Positions 11,636 through 24,906 of a stretch of 64,000 nucleotides of DNA are shown piece by piece (within the stretch, counting starts at the first letter, position 1; every line of letters begins with the position of its first letter). Made by a program: the position numbers and the translations under genes. This DNA comes from Oscheius onirici (Eukaryota > Nematoda > Chromadorea > Rhabditida > Rhabditidae): the NCBI GenBank assembly GCA_932521025.1, contig OW051472.1, positions 1,922,001 to 1,986,000 on the forward strand, given 5' to 3'. The notes under the pieces were generated by a model, which was not told where the DNA came from, made no database searches, and saw only the letters and a program-made list of their open reading frames with translations.

Positions 11636-12057
11636 AAATGGATATTCGCAACAATGAGTGAAAAAAAAACTATAAGGTTTGAATAAAAGGGACTGATGAA
11701 ACAGAAAACTTTTGAGCTACAGATCGCTTCTGACACGAGAGAGGACTTTCAGACGGTACAGTCAGTGAGACACCCTCCGGAAAAAGGGCACGGTTAAGGC
11801 GAAAAATGTGAGGAGAGGCTGTATTCTGCGAAAATATAGGTGGAAAAAATTGCTGAACGACTGAAGAAAATGAAACGGCTTGTATAGAAAGAGTTAATGA
11901 AACGGAACATTTTACATTTCAGTAACAAGTAGATTGGAAATAAAGAGAAAAAGGTTGAGCAAACCGAAGGCACTGTTGACATAAAAGATGTCTTTCACTC
12001 TGTACTGTAAGATGACGGCAAAGCCAACACAAAGAAGTTGAAGAGATGTCCGTGAGC

Positions 12058-12282
12058 AGGGATGGGCGAGTAATTTGTACTTCAAAAAAGAGTACTCGAG
12101 TCCAAAACGAGTAGTAGTCCACCACGCTTCCCGGGTGAGATTTTTTTCCTGTTTCTTATTTTTCGCAGATTCAATTGGGATCTGACTATCTGGTGAAACA
12201 AGGAAGATCTAAATTCCTTCGGTAAATGAAAATCGGCACGAATTACGCGGACTTGCATACTAAATTACTCGTCCACCGCTGG
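12058..12282. repeat. Palindromic element built on 'gagtac/gtactc' words
   Basis: Starts with 'gggatgggcgagtaatttg' and ends with 'aaattactcgtccaccgc', its approximate reverse complement. The interior has short self-complementary words (agtactcgagt, acgagtagtagtc). No open frame. Similar word-expansion elements occur at 14.9, 39.1, 42.4-42.8 and 47.1 kb. Confidence 0.45.
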
Positions 12283-12784
12283 TTCCTGAGAGAATATGAA
12301 CAAAAACAACTGGTGTACATGAAGATTGAGCGAAACAGAAAAGCTCCACATTAGAGATGCTCAAGATTGTTTTTACCAGACGAAGAAAACAGTCATAGAG
12401 AAATTGAAATTTTTTGCGCGAGCGGAGCTTGACCAGTAATGGATATAAAAAAGCTTGAATACATAGATAGAATTGGTGAAGCAATACTTGTTGTTTGAAA
12501 GAGGCCTGAAGAGGTAAAGTTTGAGAGAAGCTTCGGTCAAGTGTTCGATCAAGACTAGTCACAGAACTAATCCAATAGTCATAGAAAAGCTGAAACATAG
12601 TAGGAAGATATGAAAATTTAGAAATTAGCAGTCAACTCTTTATGAACAGGTAGCTCTACTATACAGATTTTTACTTTTTAGGCCATAAGGCAGGATTGCC
12701 TCTTACTTGCAGCATGGATAGTGAAAAAGGCGTTTTTTTGTACATAAAAAACCAATAAAGCACAAAATTCTATTTCAGTACTTT

Positions 12785-12881
12785 GAGAAGATCTGCTTTC
12801 ACTGAGCGAACAAGGTTTTGAAAACTGGGAAAACATGTCTCCGAGGGCCAGAACAATAAGAAAGAAAAGAAAAAACTGCAT
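12785..12881 (-). pseudogene. Paralogous copy of a membrane-protein exon
   Basis: The minus strand reads QFFLFFLIVLALGDMFSQFS..., sharing the FFLFFLI...FSQFS pattern and underlying DNA with 10593-10512. Flanking DNA is also similar ('actgggaaaac', 'aataagaaagaaaag'), so a segment of roughly 100-150 bp was duplicated. No other part of a gene is attached to it. Confidence 0.4.
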
Positions 12882-13609
12882 TTACGAACCTAATGAAACA
12901 AAAACAATCCGACTTTTTTGAAGCGGGATAAACAAAAGCTTCGCTCAATCAAGTCCAAGAAAGGATAGTGATTTTGTTTCACTACTCAATGATATCCTGG
13001 CTTCTTTTTTTTTTGGAAAGGTTCTTCTTACAGTGTCTGAAAATAAAAAAAAAACACCCAACATTTGGCTCAAAATGTGGAAAAAGGAACTGAAGAATAT
13101 GTGTCGAGAGGGCGATTTGTAATTTTACGTGGCGCCTCAGCTGCTCCCCTGGGAACAGTTTTTCTCACTCCAAGAGGGAAAGAAAAAAAGAACCCATGGA
13201 AGCTACCTTACAAAACTTTAAACAATTTCGAGACTAGAGTGAAGCAATGACTGATTTCCAGAAGCAGGACACACCCCCTACTTGACGCAGTTTTGCAACA
13301 AAGGCGAAATTTCTGAACTTTTTTTGCGGCGATTATTCAAATATCTTTGGTTTCAATAAAAGTGTAAACGGGTCCCTTTTTATTCGGCAGCACTTGTGCG
13401 CCGAGTAATGCTCCAGAAAATACTAAAAAATATATTCTTTCTTGTTTCAAGATGTTTACTAGCGTTCTAACTTTCCAATACGGACAATTTATTCATCATC
13501 TATTCTCGTTCTTTTAACTTTTCGGACTAAAAATTTAGCGGAACACGGTTAGAAATGAAAAAAAGTTTGTGGTTTGTAGTCAGTAAATTTGGTAGCCCTC
13601 TGACTGCAC

Positions 13610-13850
13610 CCTCTGACTGGGGGCCCGGATAGTCAATAGGATGACAGTCTATGAAGAAAACGATCGCAAGTTCAATCCCGGGTGGTAGTACACGAAGGTA
13701 GTCTACCCTGGCATTTCTCGCCAGCCTAGCCTGTCCAGCGGATCCCGTAGCTTGAGCAACCCTGATCATTCAACGCGCTCATCATCACTCCAAGACCTCT
13801 ACTCTTCGGATGTGATCTCGGTCAGGTGAACTACCTTTAAAACCGAATAA
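13610..13850 (+). mobile_element. Possible SINE with pol III box B
   Basis: The sequence 'tagtcaataggatgacag' is A-box-like and 'aagttcaatcccggg' is a good B box about 45 bp downstream. A non-coding body follows, ending near 'aaaaccgaataaactgg'. The arrangement fits a tRNA-derived SINE, but I see no second copy in the window, so it rests on the promoter boxes alone. Confidence 0.35.
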
Positions 13851-14907
13851 ACTGGTTTTTTTTTCTGACTGCACCAGGAAGTGTCAAAGTCAGATATTTG
13901 AAAGAATCTGACAAACGATGAAGCGGTAGTTTTGGAATCACAACTTCGTCAAAAGCTGCTTTCTCCAAATGTTTGCGTCAAAAAGTCTACTTGATCTCAC
14001 ATTTCTCTTCATAGCAATCAGCCGTTTCCTGGAACGATTGTCGATATCATATAGCCTAAATTTGTTATAGTAACGTTGTAAAGCAAAAAAAGAAACTGTT
14101 TTCTTGCTGCTCAACAGTCAAAAGTAAAAGTGGAAAACAACTTTTTTTGTGTAATTTTGTTCCTACTTCCATTGAAATTCCAAAGCAACTGACCCAATTG
14201 TCGTATTGCTGAAACTAAAGAAAAGCCTACAGCTAAAACGAATTTTTTGACCTTTCCGTTCCGATTTCAAACCTTTTTTTGTTCAAAATTACCTATCGGG
14301 ATCGTAAAGAACGTAAAATAGAATCGGAACTTTTGTTTCAAAATGCGTACAATTATTTCCGTATCTTGTGGGGGATAATAGTTTTGTTTCAGCCTCATCA
14401 CACAACACAAAAAAACCTGAAAAACGGCCAGAACGACCGGTAAAAAACGAAAAAGAGCTTGTTATTTTCAGGTGCTCTGACCATAAAACCTGTGAGTGTT
14501 CCGTTTTCTCTTCTTTCATGTCACAACCTCGTGATTTGTTCTCTTATCGCTGCCGGCGATCATGGCTAACCAATAAAAAACAGCCCAAAAGATTCTTTGG
14601 AGAGTTATGAAACTTGCCAGAGGTGAAAAACATGGAATTAAAATTTTGCAGTCGAGAGATTGCACAATAAAATATACCTCTGTTCTTTGAAGCAAAAAAT
14701 ATTCAATTTTTTATAAAAAGAGGGACTATTTTGGTATTATAGGTTTGCCAAAACTGCACATTGCGTACGAAAAATGCTGTAGAAAATCGAATAATTTAGT
14801 TTGTACGCAATTTCTTGTCAGTACGCATTGTGAAGGTTTAGCACGTGCTACATACTAACGTCACTGTGCCAAAATTCGAGTGGGATCTACCAGTTTTCAG
14901 CAGTCCA

Positions 14908-14993
14908 AGAATGTGCGCTCAGACCGGCTGAGGCCGGTCCGGTCCAATTTGAAAAACGGACCGGACTGGACCGGTCCGGTCCAGCGCACATGC
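14908..14993. mobile_element. Short palindrome of GGACCGGT words
   Basis: Starts with 'aatgtgcgctcagaccggc' and ends with 'gtccagcgcacatgc'. The centre is repeats of 'ggtccggtcc' in both orientations. The ends match those of the longer element at 42788-43136 (catgtgcgcttggaccggc), so this is probably a short relative. Confidence 0.55.
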
Positions 14994-14999
14994 TTGCAG

Positions 15000-17900
15000 C
15001 AGTCTGATGTTTCAAAATTGCCAGTGATATTTTTCAGAAGAAATTGCCGAATTGTGCCTGCGCTCCCTATAGTAAAGTTGTGCTCCCTATGCCTGACTAT
15101 AAATAATCGTTGAAAAACATTGGGATCTTTACGCTAGGAAGAGGAGAGACCAGGGGAAACAGAGATTACACTTGAGTTGAATGATATTTGTACGATCTTG
15201 GGTAGAATATTATTTAGGCTCGAGAAGAGAAACATGAGTTTTAGAATCAAAAAGAATAAGTCTTATGTTAGAAAATTTGGCCTTTATTGAGAGCCAAATA
15301 ATGGATAGAACTGTAAGAAGGATGAATATTTTCACGAGGCATCGTATGATCGTTAATTTTCTGAACTATATGTAATGCTTAAAACAAAAGAAATCGAAAA
15401 GCAATCTCGTCTCCACAGGACTACAAGATTGAATGAGTTCAACACGACACCCCAACAGATTGAAACAGGCGTATACACACGCATAAACAAGAGAACGCGA
15501 GAGTCAAGCGTCGGTCGAGAGTAAAATGGACGACAAAGAGTCATGGGATTGCTGTTGTGAGCGGTTGGTCGTGACGCCGTTCCTTGCCCTCCCCCCAATT
15601 GGGGGTAAAAGACCAGTTGCAGCTGTCCCTCTGTCTCTCAGACACTCAAACTCTCAATCTCTCTGTCTCCCTGTCCGTTCGTCTCTCTGTCTCTCATTCT
15701 CTGTCCCACTGTCCCTCAGTCTCTCCGTCTCTCCTCAGTCTCTCTATTTTTCCCACCAATTACCCCCAAGGACAACCAGTTGCAGCTGCCTATCTATCTG
15801 TTTTTCCTCCCTCCCAAAGAAGCAGCGGTAAACGAGATCTGGCATGGAATCATAGGGCTTTGGAACTGTTTTGGAGGTTTGGGGAAAGCCGGATAATTTC
15901 GAATTCTTTCTTGGGTATTTCCGCAAATATATATTATTGGTAAAACATTTTTGAAAAGGCCAGGAAGAATAAAAAAGGTCGTTTTTTTTGTGTTCAACAC
16001 AAGGGAAAAGTTGCGTTTTTGGGCGCACTACTTTTCGAGAAAAATAACCAATAGACTTTTTGCTTTTTTTGCTGCCGTATTACTCTAAACACTACCCCTA
16101 AACAATTTTCCCAAACCTATACCGATTCCGTGAAACAAAACTGTTAAAAATACAAAACTTTCTGCCAAGCCTAAAGTGGACTGTCACATGACTATTTTTC
16201 ACTGGAAAGAAGAGATGGAGAACAGATGAGCAGTTGTGTAAATGGCCGGCTTGAACCGAGAGAGAGAGGAAGAGAGACAGATGTGCGGTCAAAACAAGCA
16301 GCTGTTCTGAAGGATAGTGGGACAGATAGAGAAATGGGGAACTGATAAGAACGTGGGCCAAACATCTGACCCAAAACAAGCATGGCTGCTGTATGGGATG
16401 GAAAAAAATAGATTTTTTGAGGGAAAAAGGACGTTTTCTGGGGTTTGAAAAAGCAAGTGTATAGTACGTTTCCACATAATACGATTTTGACTGATGCTTA
16501 CTACAAGCAAGTTGTGAAACAAAAAAAAGTCAAACCAAACTCAAAGAAAGTTCAAAGAATGGGGCTTTTTAGGTGCAGGAGGGTAAGAATAGGGAAAGAA
16601 ATTTGAATGATGATGAGAATATTTCGGAACATCTGATCAAAACAAGCAGACGAGATGAGAAAAAGTTTTTGATAAGAAGGTGGTTGAACTTTTCAACAAC
16701 AAAAACGTATCTGGGGTAGGAAAATGTGCAATGTATTCGTTCCACAGACAGTGACTCATTATTCATGGTTAGAAAACATACTTATAAGCAAGCTCTGGAG
16801 CAAAAAAAAGAAATGTCAAACAGAAGTTTCGAGAACACTCGTGGATCTAAAAAAAATTCGGGCGTTTTTCTTCCATTTGAGGGATTGATCGATACTATCA
16901 GTAAATAGGAAACAAGCTGAAACTATAAAATGTTTGCTTAAAACCGCAAAAAATGGAAGAAGGGGAAATTGTAACTGTAAAAAAAGAAGTACTGATTTGA
17001 CTATCGAGGTTCCAACGGGCTGGGCTTTTTTTCTCGTCGCGGCCCAATTTACAAAGACAGTCCAGGATGACAAAATTTTCGGCCTGCTTCAGGATTTTCC
17101 AAAAATACAAGGAGACAACACAGTAGAGAATGAAAGAATAAAGAAGATATAAGGGAACAATGAAACCACAAGTGTTTTTGGAAAATCTGAGGATTCTGCT
17201 TTTTTGCGACTGTCTGAATTGGTTTACTGCAGTACACTTCATCTTATTGGTAGTGCAAAAATGTGAGAAAGAGCTCGAGAATCAAAGACAAGTGACCAGC
17301 TCAATATGGCCGAGTGCTTTGGCATCGAATTTCAAATCCTGTGTTGGCCACACACACATTGCCCGGCAAACAAAACGTTCTACAAGATTGAGGATACTGG
17401 ATTTTTGTTAGAACGGAATGTACAAAAAAATTTTATCGATCAATGATGATTGAAACGAAAATAAATGGAAACTAAAAATATACAGAATCGGTTTAACAAA
17501 AAATGCAAAAAATTCGTTGGCAAAATGGAAAAGTTTGTGACGGTGAGTACGGCAAGGAAGAGGAGGGTACGGTTTCTTGAATCCAAAATATAGTTTGTTC
17601 TGGACAAGAAAAGTTCAGGGAAACAAAGCATGGATATTTGTGGCAATTTATAGAAACTGTCAAACCAAACGAAAGTAAAAAAAATTGAGGGCACAATGTA
17701 TCGGGAAAAAATCAGAAAAAAAAGTGATAGGTCGAATTGAAACACAAAAAAAATCGTAAGAACTGGAAAAAACGATCAACTTGATTTCGGATTGGACTTA
17801 TCGAAATGCCGCGGTTCACGTCAACATCTGGAACGAAGAAGAAGTTTTGTACCAGTTATACGAAAACTGCAAAACATAAAAACCAAGACAATTGTTTTTA

Positions 17901-18690
17901 AAAAAATCGAAATGTGTAGAGCTGGCAGAGAGATAAACAGCGAAAAAGAGGTTTCCATATTCGTGGATTGACCCCATTCAAACTATGAAAAAGAGACTAC
18001 AGAACGTTTTCTTTCCTTTTGGCATTGCTAACTCCTCTCCTCAGTTACGGAAGCTTCTGTTTGCTTAATGTCAATAGGCAAAGCTGATAGAGCAACAGAG
18101 ACCTGGAACACGGTAAATGATCCGAGTGAAAGTTGAGAAAAAGAAGAGTACAAAGTGACAAAACGAATGTAATGAAGAGGTCGGGGAAAACGAAGTAAAA
18201 CAATGCTTTCGGAGCCAAAAGAAAGCGTGAAAACACATTTTTTTGAGAAAACTACGACCGTAGACTAGTGCCCACAAAAAACTGAATTATGTTATACCAA
18301 CAACGAAGCAAAATAAGTAAAATGATTCTCTAAAAATTGTGTTCTTCACAGTATCGCTCGTGGCAAGACCATTCAACATACTGCAAAAATTTGAATGTCA
18401 GCGTATTGTTAGCTGAGTATCAAACGGTTATGTGTGTAAGTAAGCCAAACGGTCCGGTAACGAATGTTAGCTGAAAGAATTTCATATTCTTGGGATTTGG
18501 CTTACGGACGAGCGGAATTGTTATTAGGCCGAGAGGTAAGTCTTTTCCTTTCCCCTATAACTCCGTCCAGAATCAAGCAACTCAAGCAAACTTGGAACAA
18601 AATTTAAGTCTACCCGAGGCCGAATTAATAGGCTATATACGAGATCTGGAACGTTTATCGTCTGAGTACAGTAACCGATTGAAATTTTGA
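15000..18690. other. Gene-poor region with CT-rich low-complexity DNA
   Basis: 15620-15745 is a run of 'ctgtctctctgtccct' words on the plus strand. 16.2-16.4 kb has a purine-rich block. 17305-17345 holds 'tggccgagtgctttgg' followed by 'gaatttcaaatcc', which resemble a tRNA A box and B box set too close together for a real tRNA. Minus-strand open frames at 16.1-17.7 kb are Phe- and Ser-rich translations of A-rich DNA and are probably chance. No gene is called. Confidence 0.4.
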
Positions 18691-18695
18691 CAAAA

Positions 18696-19312
18696 ACACT
18701 ATTTCGCCTGTATCTCCTCGAGGTTGCATTCTACAGAAAAGTTGTCAGCTACAATAATTTTTTTCTCGACAAGACGTGTATTTTTCTTTTTTGAAAAACG
18801 ATTTTTGACTTTGGGAACACCCCTAAACAGAAAAATGTCCGAATGGCGCAGTGGGTTTGGAAAATTCACGCTGGAGCCACCAGGGTTCCAGTCCGCTGAG
18901 AGGAAATCTTTTTGTTTTTTAACAGTAGCATTTTACTAGGCTGAATATCACCCCTGTGAAATATTAGCTCGATTTGTTGCGCAATTTCGAATGCGGAACG
19001 ATTTTGAGTCGCAAATTTCATCATGTACCCCAAACTTCCTCATGGTGATTTTTTGAGCTCGAATTTGATTTTTTGAGAAAATTACCGAACCGTTTAAGCT
19101 GATATTTTGCAGGGGTGACTCGAACCCTGGGAGCTCCAGCGTGAATTTTCCAAACCCACTGCGCCATCCGGACATTTTCAGTTTAGGGGTGTTCCCAAAG
19201 TCGAAAATCGTTTTTCAAAAAAGCAAATGTTCGTCTCGCTGAGGCGGTAATTTGTGTGGTTGACAACTTTTCTGTAGAATGCAACCCCGAGGAGATACAG
19301 GCGAAATAGTGT
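18696..19312. mobile_element. 617 bp palindrome with tRNA-like boxes in both arms
   Basis: The left arm (18696-18893) and right arm (19116-19312) are inverted complements over nearly 200 bp with some divergence: 'acactatttcgcctgtatct' opens the element and its complement closes it. Each arm contains 'gaatggcgcagtgggt' (A-box-like) and a 'gggttcc/gggttcg' B box about 35 bp inward. The two arms therefore carry opposed tRNA-like promoters facing the 220 bp centre. No intact cloverleaf forms. No other copy was seen in the window. Confidence 0.65.
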
Positions 19313-22300
19313 AAATAGGCACAATGAAGCCAAAAAAACCTTTTTTTACAAGAAATGTGCAATTTTCAATATTTCGAACTACGTTTGAGGTGAAAGTTTC
19401 TAACAATAAGTTCAAGCCAACTTTCCTCATCTCATTCACTCGTATTGAACCATAAAAAATGAAGATTCCATCCTACTGACTGACTGTGAAAGGACAGATT
19501 TTCTTGTTTATGAACAACGATGAGGGCTTACGCAGTGTTCCCTCCTTTTCAAAAGACGGGGAGGGAGACTGCTTCCGCTTCACCGCTTCCAAGAGAGCCT
19601 TCGATAATTCCCTGCTTTATAGGCTCCAGCTTGAGAGAAAAAGACTGAAAAAGGGAGGGCTTATCGCATGTTTTTTGGTTTTACGTGATCCGTAGTAGAA
19701 AGACGGTTTACGAAAGTTGTTCGATAGATGAAACCATTGTCAAAAAATAACGAAAAAGTTCGTAATATAGCGGCGCCTAAGACAAAGTAGTTTTACTTTC
19801 CATTTGTTGAAGAAAACATTTCTCAGTTTTTCGATGTTCTGCAAAGTTATAGCCGAGATCCAGAGCTACAATTTTTCAGAACACGTCGAGCTTGGAAAAT
19901 GACCTACCTATTTGATCTAAAAAAGGAGGGCTGGAACTCTTGAAAAGGGGAAAGATGTTCCTGTTTTTGTTTCTTCCATTTGGTAAAATAGAATTACTGA
20001 GAACGGGATGCAACGTTAGGTCCATGGTTGGAAAAGGAAAGCAGATTCAAGTTCTAAAGGTTTTGGTAAAATAATTTTGTTGTTATTTGTTATTTTGAAT
20101 TGTACCAAATCCTGCTTTTATTATGAAGGACTTTCCTACGATCGTTCGTTTAACCGGAGAGAAGAACTGAAAAAATGAGGCTTCTTTTGTTTCGTGGAAG
20201 TCTTATGATTCTCGTAATACGTTAGAAATCGTTGGGTTGAGACTGGAACCAGGAAAATACTGCGAAAAGTAGCAATTTTAGTGTTCAGATAGAGCAGCTA
20301 TAAGTCGTCAAAAAGGGCATAACTTGAGCATTTCTTCGCAGCTTTTTGAGTCCAGTCTAACAAGGGCGGCTGCGTTCAACGAGGGAGAAGGAAGAGGAAG
20401 TGGATCGCAGCAATTAGGGTCTGAGAGGAGAAGAAAATAACAGGATTTATTTCAAGTGACAAATTGTACTGTCTGACCATAATGGTATAATTTCAAATCT
20501 CCAAAAAGACCTTGGTCTTTTTCGCCACTAAAACTGGCAAAATAAAGTCGTTGATGAAAATGTTCCAACATAAGTAAGAATCCGTAACTTGGTGAACTAT
20601 ATCCATTAGTCGAAGCAAAACAGTAAGATGTCAAAACTTTGAGGAAAACTTGAAAACTGGATGACGTTTTCAATAAAGGCACTACAGTCCTGTAGTTCTG
20701 TAACCTCACAGCATTTTCGATGACTATTTTTCTAGAAATTTTCTAGAAATCAGAACTATGTTTCATCTGGGCCTTTTATAACAATTTCAACCGAGTCTTT
20801 TCCTGAGTGGTGCTGAACCCAACAATGAGAAGAAATGACAGTGCAATTTTCGAAATTCTATCGTTTCCATGTATGAGGGGGGGTTACGGTAGATTCGCCG
20901 ATTCTGTTTGAAAAATATATCAGAACATGAGTTTGAAATGCTGTTTCAGTTCTTTTCGTATCCTCACAGATGAACGGCTTACTGGAGGTCTCTCTCTCTC
21001 TCTATTCTTCCTAAATGGTACTAACGAAACATTGAAAAATTTGAAGAAAATCACAAAAACAAGGACAAAAACGTTTTGGAATGCCAACAAAGGCTTTTTT
21101 TAGTTCCGAGCGAGGCGGTGCTTTTGGTTTCTCCTTTTCTACACCACCGGGAGAGACATCTTCTCGAATCCAAACAACATAAATTGTGTTTAGAGGAGGA
21201 AGAAGAAGAGTGTTCGATTTGGGCATGAAAAAAGGGGGAAATGGCCTTCTCTTCCAAAAACTTGGTCTCTCCTCTGGAAATGTTTGCTTTTCAGCTCTTT
21301 TTTCCTCGCTATGCTTGCCAACATCAGCTGTATGAACAGCTGGAGTTATTTTTTTTGAATGAAAACTTGATAAATCTTCTGTTTCATTGGTTGCCATAAA
21401 AGAAACACAAAAAAGTGTTTTCAGTTTAGTTCTGGCTCTCAGGAGAGCAAGTTTGCGTAAATTTCGCACCATTTCGAAGCAACGTGAGATGTTCAAGCAT
21501 ACGCAATTTCGCGTGAATGAATATACGCAGTACTAAGGATCCGTACAGCTCCATAAATCATGGTAAAGGAGGGCAATTTGTTTCAAGGCTTTCAGATAGG
21601 ACTAGTCGGTCCTAAAGTTCCGTTGTGAACATGTTTTTTGAATTGGAAATACTCTAGAAATGGAATAACGAAAGCCGACGGAACGGGAAAGAACAAGCAG
21701 AAAAAAGACTTTTTTGTTTCAGGACAAAGATAAAGCGTGTTCAGAGGAGCGCGTTTTGATGGAATTGTGCTTGTTTGAGGTTGTAAAAAACGTAACGGGA
21801 CAAAATGCGTGACAAGAAGTATCTCAATTGGTATTCAAAGCACCACTACATACACAACTCCCTACTGTAAGTAAATGACTATTTAAAAGTTTGAAATCTA
21901 GAAGTAGTGAAACCAACCAAAAGTTTTCAAAGAAGGAAAGAAGAAAATAGTTTCAAAACTGATATAGAAGGCTAGCTGAGCAGCAAATATCATTACCTCT
22001 AGCGTCTAGCTCCAAAACAAAAACTCAAATGTACTGAAAAGAACATGTATGAATACTTTTTTTTCACGAAAAGACTCTTGACCACTTTTTAGTGTACAAA
22101 TTTATGAGGCGAGCCGAGATGTACAGCGTCATTTATTGGATTTACAAAGAGTTCTGAAGAGATTACTTTCATGAATGAAGTTGTGGTTTACAAACATTCT
22201 CCGTCTCCCATTACTGAAATGGAAATACGGTTTGCTTATATAAAACTAGTGTAACAAATTTTTTTGATTTCTATTAATTTTCAGAATCGTTCAAAACTGA

Positions 22301-22593
22301 CCTTCCGAGTCAAGATGTCAAGCACCTAAAACTTGACGGCAATTTAATGTTTTTGAAAACAAATGTTACGCATAATAAATGGGTATATGAGAGAAAAAAC
22401 CAATGAAAGGTCTGAAAACAAAAAGCTTTTTACTTATTTTTGTCGTCAGATTGTCAGTTTTTCAAGATTTCCATGTAAAACAAATCGACCAAGAGAATTG
22501 AAAATCTCTAGAAAGAATGAAAATATCTAGAACGAATGAAAACAAAATGTTTATTTAAGAACTATTTTCTCTCAGAAAATCTACTAAAAATAG
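19313..22593. other. Intergenic or intronic DNA with one long minus-strand open frame
   Basis: The only item of note is an open frame at 21496-21011 (minus, 161 codons). Its second half (HSKKITPAVHTADV...SELKKAFVGIPKRFCPCFC) has less AT-biased codons than its surroundings, so it may be or contain an exon, but I found no splice partner and do not recognise it. A CT microsatellite lies at 20989-21003. The rest shows nothing. Confidence 0.3.
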
Positions 22594-22868
22594 CGGAAAG
22601 AAAGTGAAAAATGGCAATCCATCATAAACGGGGGTGTCAAGACAATTGTTCTCTTTGCCGACGGATACGAACAGCCCGCCGAAATGAAGACGCGGGGCCG
22701 GGAAAAGTGGCTGGCCGAAAACACATTTATCAACATTATGATGACGAGACATGAAGAGATACGCGAGAAGGAGAAAAAGGAAGGGAAGAAAAGGGAAACA
22801 CTTGAAAAATGGCAAATTATTGAACCAGACAAACTTTTCTCCATTGGCTGCGAATTATCCATATTTTG
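22594..22868 (+). CDS. Possible exon, highly charged product
   Basis: An open frame follows an in-frame TAG and reads WQSIINGGVKTIVLFADGY, then EQPAEMKTRGREKWLAENTF, then a Lys/Glu-rich helix (REKEKKEGKKRETLEKWQ). Codon use is strikingly more coding-like than the neighbourhood. The acceptor at its start would be AAAATAG, which is weak, and no clear donor ends it. It could be a real exon, a fragment left by duplication, or chance. I noted a faint likeness to Lys/Glu-rich C-terminal tails of ER proteins but do not assign a family. Confidence 0.3.
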
Positions 22869-23985
22869 AACGAAAAAAGGCTCTTCCAAATGGCTTCGTT
22901 TTCATCAAGTCCTTCTTTATGGGACTCGTAAAACAAAAGACAGTCGAGCTTGTGATGTAGCCAAATTGATATAGCGTGTAAACATTGAATACTCAGCCAA
23001 GATTTTGGAAAATTAACCTAACTCAAATCGAACATTTTCGCCGCGAGTCAGCCCCGAAAATTTGACAGGCTCATCATTCACAAATTGTTTCGACTTTATT
23101 TTCGTTGCCCAAATGCTGGGAGAATACCCTATGGTATGTTTATGTCTGTTCAATTCAATACCAGTCGAACAATAACATTACAAGACTCCTCTGGAGCACT
23201 TTACGTGCTTTTGTGGTGTTTGTTTGAAAAAATGGGTAAACATGCGAAAACTTTAGTGTTTTTTTTACGAGGGCTTCTGTTTGTTTCTCTGTTTTCCACA
23301 TTTTCGCAAATGGCGGTAGCTGATTGCAAAAGACTCCAAAACTTTTTATCCAAACTTTGAAACAAAAATGTCTTTAGAGTAACAGGACAACTCCAATCAA
23401 GTGACTGGCCTAATGAAGTGAGAGATTGTCTCTCATGGTCTATTGCTGCCGAAGCGAGCAGCCAATTTCCGTTCATCTAGCGGAATGGCTCTAATTGTGT
23501 GACGACAAGAGAAAGACGAATGATGACGAGAAAAAGGTTTTTTTTTTCAGAGGATCTCATAAAAGTCTACAGAACGAGTCACGTTGCGAGAAACTGGTGC
23601 TGGAAAAGCCATCAACGTTTGCTGAAAGCCCAGCATAAAAATTGAAGAACTTTCGGTGAAACTACACTTTATTTAGATTTTTTTTTAATTTAGGCTTTCC
23701 GAAAAACTGCACGTCCAGCAAACTGTCACTGTGCCGTTAGATATATACCTAAACGGTAAAACATTCCAGTGAAATTTTGCTTACCACAAAAATATTTTTT
23801 TCGCTGTTACTCTAAGTTCTACGTTGCTTTGAAAAATTTGATGTTCGTTCCGAGACAAAATAAAATAGTCGTCGACAAAAGAATAATGATCAATTTTTTT
23901 TTCAATTTCCTGAATCTTCGTTTAAAATAACGCTTTTTTCACCTGACTAGTGAAGAAACCAAATTTTGGGAAGCGAGGGAAAAAG

Positions 23986-24215
23986 ACGAATCAACTTCGT
24001 TTGAAAGTTTCAATACTTACAGTTGAGGTGAAGTATAAAAAACACGAACTGAACAAAAGAAAAGTTGTAATTTTTCATATGGCCTATTCGAATTCTTTTG
24101 TTCAAATTTATGTTTTTTCTGTCATTTTGGATCCATTCTTACGCTAGTGCATTTATCGAACTGAAAAAATAGGCGGAGAATGGCAAAAGATTGGGAAACA
24201 TGAACATTTCAACAA
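23986..24215 (+). repeat. Direct duplication, copy 1
   Basis: About 180 alignable bases ('tcaacttcgtttgaaagtt', 'acttacagttgaggtgaag', 'atggcaaaagattgggaaac') recur at 25527-25700 with scattered differences and a 40-50 bp internal length difference. Two palindromic elements lie between the copies. No coding content is seen. Confidence 0.75.
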
Positions 24216-24317
24216 ATTCCGTGGTACTTCTATGATACACAGACACAATTTCCAAAGTGTCCATAAACTCAATTGGAGAAGTTTGTTTGAAATCGTTAAT
24301 TGAGCAACGGAGTTGTT

Positions 24318-24771
24318 AAAGGGGCAGTCCCATTATAACCAGATAGCAGAAATCTTAGAAGCCCGCGCATTCAAACCTCAAACACCTCAAATATTGATTT
24401 TCCGGGTTTTACTCGTTATATGCTCATTTTTTCGACTTCTAAATGTTTTTAATCGTTTTATCGTCAAATTTTACTCCTAAAATGAGTGGTGGAACGTCAA
24501 ATTTGGTGGAAAAATGATGGAAAAAGACGAAAATAACGTATTTTAGGCCAAAAAGTGCTTTTTTGTCTATTTCGGTCAATTTTCTACCAATTTTAGCGTC
24601 CTACCACTCATTTAAGGGGTAAATTGTGACGACACATCGATTAAAAACAAGTAAAAATCGAAAAAAAATGAGTGTAAACCTAAAAATGTAACAACAAAAT
24701 TTGTAGTGGGTCCCGCCACGAAGTAGCCTGATTTCGTTTGGCATGTTCGCACACAACGGGACTGTCCCTTT
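24318..24771. mobile_element. Palindromic MITE at TTAA, 454 bp
   Basis: Starts AAAGGGGCAGTCCCATTATA and ends 'acgggactgtcccttt'. The interior folds back on itself through 'actcctaaaatgagtggtgg' and its complement near 24600. It shares 'gggtcccgccacgaagt' and 'aaaacaagtaaaaatcga' with the elements at 37074 and 42000. This is a full-length member of the family. Confidence 0.75.
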
Positions 24772-24906
24772 AATTTATGTAGAATTAAGTTGACTTAAAC
24801 TTTACTTGCTTGAACTTTTCTTTCCGAAATGGGCAGGTTAGAGAAATATGGAAATAATGGTATCACGGTCTCAACAGAAAGGTTCAGAACGGTAGTGACA
24901 TAGTTG

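Noticed and set aside
17305..17345. A tRNA-Leu or tRNA-Ser gene
   Set aside because: A-box-like and B-box-like sequences are only about 12 bp apart, leaving no room for an anticodon arm.
21011..21496. A 161-codon gene
   Set aside because: No splice partner, no recognisable domain and a Cys/Phe-rich end. Kept only as a note in the intergenic entry.
22594..22868. CCDC47-type protein assignment for the charged exon
   Set aside because: Only a loose Lys/Glu-rich pattern matches. The spacing and the conserved hydrophobic positions do not.
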